Assembly: GCF_025460805.1 (NCBI RefSeq)
Contig: NZ_JAMXFJ010000013.1
Span: 1-64,000 of the forward strand
Reading direction: 5' to 3'
DNA length: 64,000 bases
DNA from: Microvirga sesbaniae
GTDB lineage: Bacteria > Pseudomonadota > Alphaproteobacteria > Rhizobiales > Beijerinckiaceae
Below the pieces are notes generated by a model. That model saw only the letters and a list, made by a program, of their open reading frames with translations, had not been told where the DNA came from and searched no databases. Position 1 is the first letter of the stretch. Every line of letters starts with the position of its first letter. Below, one piece after another: positions 62,340 through 64,000 of this stretch. The translations under genes were made by a program, and so were the position numbers.

Positions 62340-63494
62340 TTACGAAACCATCGCGGCCGAAGCCGGTACGACTTTGACAGCGGACGTGTCCGCTCCGACG
62401 GGCAGAGACTCGTTGATGCGCCGGAAGGTAGCAAGCGCCTGACCGACGATCTGGTCCATGTTGTAGTAGCGATAGGTGGCCAGACGACCGACGAACCACA
62501 CGTCGGGGGTGGCCAGGGCAAGCTTCTCGTACTTCTTGAACAGTTCCTGGTTTTCGGCCTTCGGGATCGGGTAGTAGGGATCGCCTTCGGCAGACGGATA
62601 CTCGTAGGTGAGCGCCGTCTTGGCATGCTCCTGGCCGGTCAGATACTTGTATTCCGTGACGCGGGTGTAGTCGTTGGTCTGCGGGTAGTTCACGACGCCG
62701 ACGGGCTGATGCCAGGTCTGGTCGAGGGTCACATGCTCGAACCGGAGCGACCGGTAGGGCAGCTTGCCGAACTGGAAGTCGAAGTATTCGTCGATCGGCC
62801 CGGTATAGATGACGCGGCGGTGGGGGACGACGTTCTTGACGTCCTCGTAATCCGTCTGCGTCATGACGTGGATGTTCGGATGGCTGACCATCTTTTCGAA
62901 CATCCGCGTGTAACCGTGCTTGGGCATGAACTGGAATTCGTCCGTGAAATAACGGTCGTCCCGGTTCGTGCGCGTCGGCACGCGCGAGGTCACCGATTTG
63001 TCGAGCTCCGAGGGATCGAGTCCCCATTGCTTGCGCGTATAGCCGCGGAAGAACTTCTCGTAGAGCTCGCGTCCCACGACGGACACCACCACGTCCTCGG
63101 ACGTCTTGATCTCGCCGATCTTCTCGGCGCGTTCGGCGAACCAGTCCTGCAGCTGCTCGGAGGTGAGGTTCAGGCCGTAGAGCTTGTTGACCGTGTCGAG
63201 ATTGATCGGAATCGGAACGAGCATGCCGTCCACTTCCGCCAGAACCCGGTGCTCATAGAAGCGCCATTCGGTGAAGCGGGAGAGATGATCGAAGATCTGC
63301 TTGGAATTGGTATGGAAGATATGCGGGCCATACTGATGGATCAGCAGGCCGTCGTCGTCGTACCGGTCGTAGGCATTGCCGCCGATGTGATTACGGCGAT
63401 CGATGAGAAGAACGCGCTCGTTGCGTTCGGTGGCGAGACGCTCCGCCAGAACGCTGCCTGCAAAGCCGGCGCCTACAATCAACCAATCATACAT
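62340..63494 (-). CDS. glf: UDP-galactopyranose mutase
   Basis: The 384-residue flavoprotein has the FAD-binding LIVGAGFAGSVLAERLA and DRRNHIGGNAYD, the substrate region YTRKQWGLDPSELD with its catalytic arginines, RVPTRTNRDDRYFTDEFQ, and the C-terminal FVGRLATYRYYNMDQIVGQAL. It interconverts UDP-galactopyranose and UDP-galactofuranose by a flavin N5 adduct, supplying galactofuranose for surface glycans. The glycosyltransferase upstream ends 6 nt before its start, so the two are one operon. Confidence 0.96.
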   Translation of the reverse strand: MYDWLIVGAGFAGSVLAERLATERNERVLLIDRRNHIGGNAYDRYDDDGLLIHQYGPHIFHTNSKQIFDHLSRFTEWRFYEHRVLAEVDGMLVPIPINLDTVNKLYGLNLTSEQLQDWFAERAEKIGEIKTSEDVVVSVVGRELYEKFFRGYTRKQWGLDPSELDKSVTSRVPTRTNRDDRYFTDEFQFMPKHGYTRMFEKMVSHPNIHVMTQTDYEDVKNVVPHRRVIYTGPIDEYFDFQFGKLPYRSLRFEHVTLDQTWHQPVGVVNYPQTNDYTRVTEYKYLTGQEHAKTALTYEYPSAEGDPYYPIPKAENQELFKKYEKLALATPDVWFVGRLATYRYYNMDQIVGQALATFRRINESLPVGADTSAVKVVPASAAMVS

Positions 63495-63500
63495 TCCAGA

Positions 63501-64000
63501 TCACTCCGCAGGCGTGGTGGCATAAACGGGAAGGGAAGAAGCGGGACGATCGGCCGTCGCGTCACCGGTCGCATCCAGCATGAGCTTGTGCATGGACGCC
63601 CACGTCTTGTCCCAGGATCCGGCCGCCAGATGGCGGTCGACCTTGGCAAGCCACGCCTCCTTCGGGCGGGCCAGGATGGTCTCGACCTTGGCGACCACCT
63701 CCTGGGCATCCTTGGCGATCTCGACGAGCCCTTTCTCGCCGTAGGGGCGCACCACATCGGTGATCGGCGTCGAGACGACCGGCACGCCGGCCGCCAGGAA
63801 TTCCGGCGTCTTCGTCGGGCTGATGAACTTCGTGGCCTCGTTGAGGGCGAAATTCATGAAGCCCACATCCCAGCCGGACAGGTAATGCGGCAGCTCGTTG
63901 TAGGACTTTCCACCGAGCCAATGGATGTTCGGCCGCTGCGGGAGGGTCGCAGGATCGATCTTCACCACGGGTCCGATCATCACGAACTGCCAATCGGGAC
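63501..64000 (-). CDS. GT-B glycosyltransferase, C-terminal part (5' end outside window)
   Basis: About 166 codons are visible and the frame continues past the window end. They show the second Rossmann half of a GT4-like enzyme: NIHWLGGKSYNELPHYLSGWDVGFMNF, ISPTKTPEFLAAGVPVVST and the UDP-sugar-binding acidic region TPEFLAAG (E in the EX7E pattern). The helical tail ends ATTPAE. Immediately upstream of glf, it is likely to be a galactofuranosyl- or related transferase, but the donor is an inference. Confidence 0.8.
   Translation of the reverse strand, partial: PDWQFVMIGPVVKIDPATLPQRPNIHWLGGKSYNELPHYLSGWDVGFMNFALNEATKFISPTKTPEFLAAGVPVVSTPITDVVRPYGEKGLVEIAKDAQEVVAKVETILARPKEAWLAKVDRHLAAGSWDKTWASMHKLMLDATGDATADRPASSLPVYATTPAE

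Overview
This 64 kb window is GC-rich chromosomal DNA from an alphaproteobacterium, most likely Hyphomicrobiales of the Methylobacteriaceae/Microvirga-Bosea type. The evidence is gene content and order: minCDE, xerD divergent from aroK-aroB-CNNM transporter, metX-metW, an NdvA-type glucan exporter, a single-domain XylG xylose importer, a TAXI solute-binding protein, glutathione-dependent formaldehyde oxidation, and many copies of a palindromic intergenic repeat common in this group. Genus is inference. I see no prophage, insertion sequence, CRISPR array or conjugative module; the accessory signal is in surface-carbohydrate genes, one SIR2-like protein and the repeats.

Layout. 1-0.8 kb: C-terminal end of a secreted RTX protein, probably a polysaccharide lyase. 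1.3-9.2 kb: tRNA-Arg(CCG), TerC, small proteins, RsuA and an RsmC-like rRNA modification pair, a cold-shock protein, DMT and MFS transporters. 9.4-17.7 kb: RlpA, two cell-envelope proteins (one with an SNase-like fold), minCDE, a TAXI binding protein and a coiled-coil/Sel1-like protein; a two-module repeat (family B) occurs three times here. 17.9-23.2 kb: leaderless XRE-cupin regulator plus GNAT, TSUP exporter, cysteine synthase and YeeE/YedE sulfur importer. 23.3-31.7 kb: oxyR/katA, a glyoxalase-II-like hydrolase, formaldehyde oxidation (frmA-fghA), a Nudix hydrolase divergent from a SIR2-like protein, and AmpG. 31.9-37.7 kb: D-xylose uptake and oxidation (xylose dehydrogenase, XylG, XylH, XylF) with a divergent ROK regulator. 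37.7-48.4 kb: an RTX remnant, polA, metXW, xerD, aroK-aroB-CNNM. 48.5-56.9 kb: a minus-strand group with an alpha/beta hydrolase, NdvA-like exporter, SbmA/BacA-like ABC transporter, CAP lipoprotein and a large MscS channel. 57.2-64 kb: glycan locus with a GH2 enzyme, a GH1-like/RmlD-like fusion, UDP-galactopyranose mutase and a glycosyltransferase running off the window.

How the genes work together. Xylose is imported by XylFGH and oxidised by the SDR, under a ROK regulator. OxyR and KatA form the classical divergent peroxide switch. FrmA and FghA convert S-hydroxymethylglutathione to formate and glutathione. The sulfur genes could import thiosulfate or sulfide for cysteine synthesis. Several secreted or envelope functions (RTX proteins, RlpA, NdvA, MscS, glycan locus) suggest a surface-active, osmotically exposed soil or plant-associated life.

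No single undescribed system is proven here. The best candidates are the GH1-RmlD fusion in a galactofuranose locus, the SIR2/Nudix divergent pair, the leaderless XRE-cupin switch, and the oriented repeat family A.
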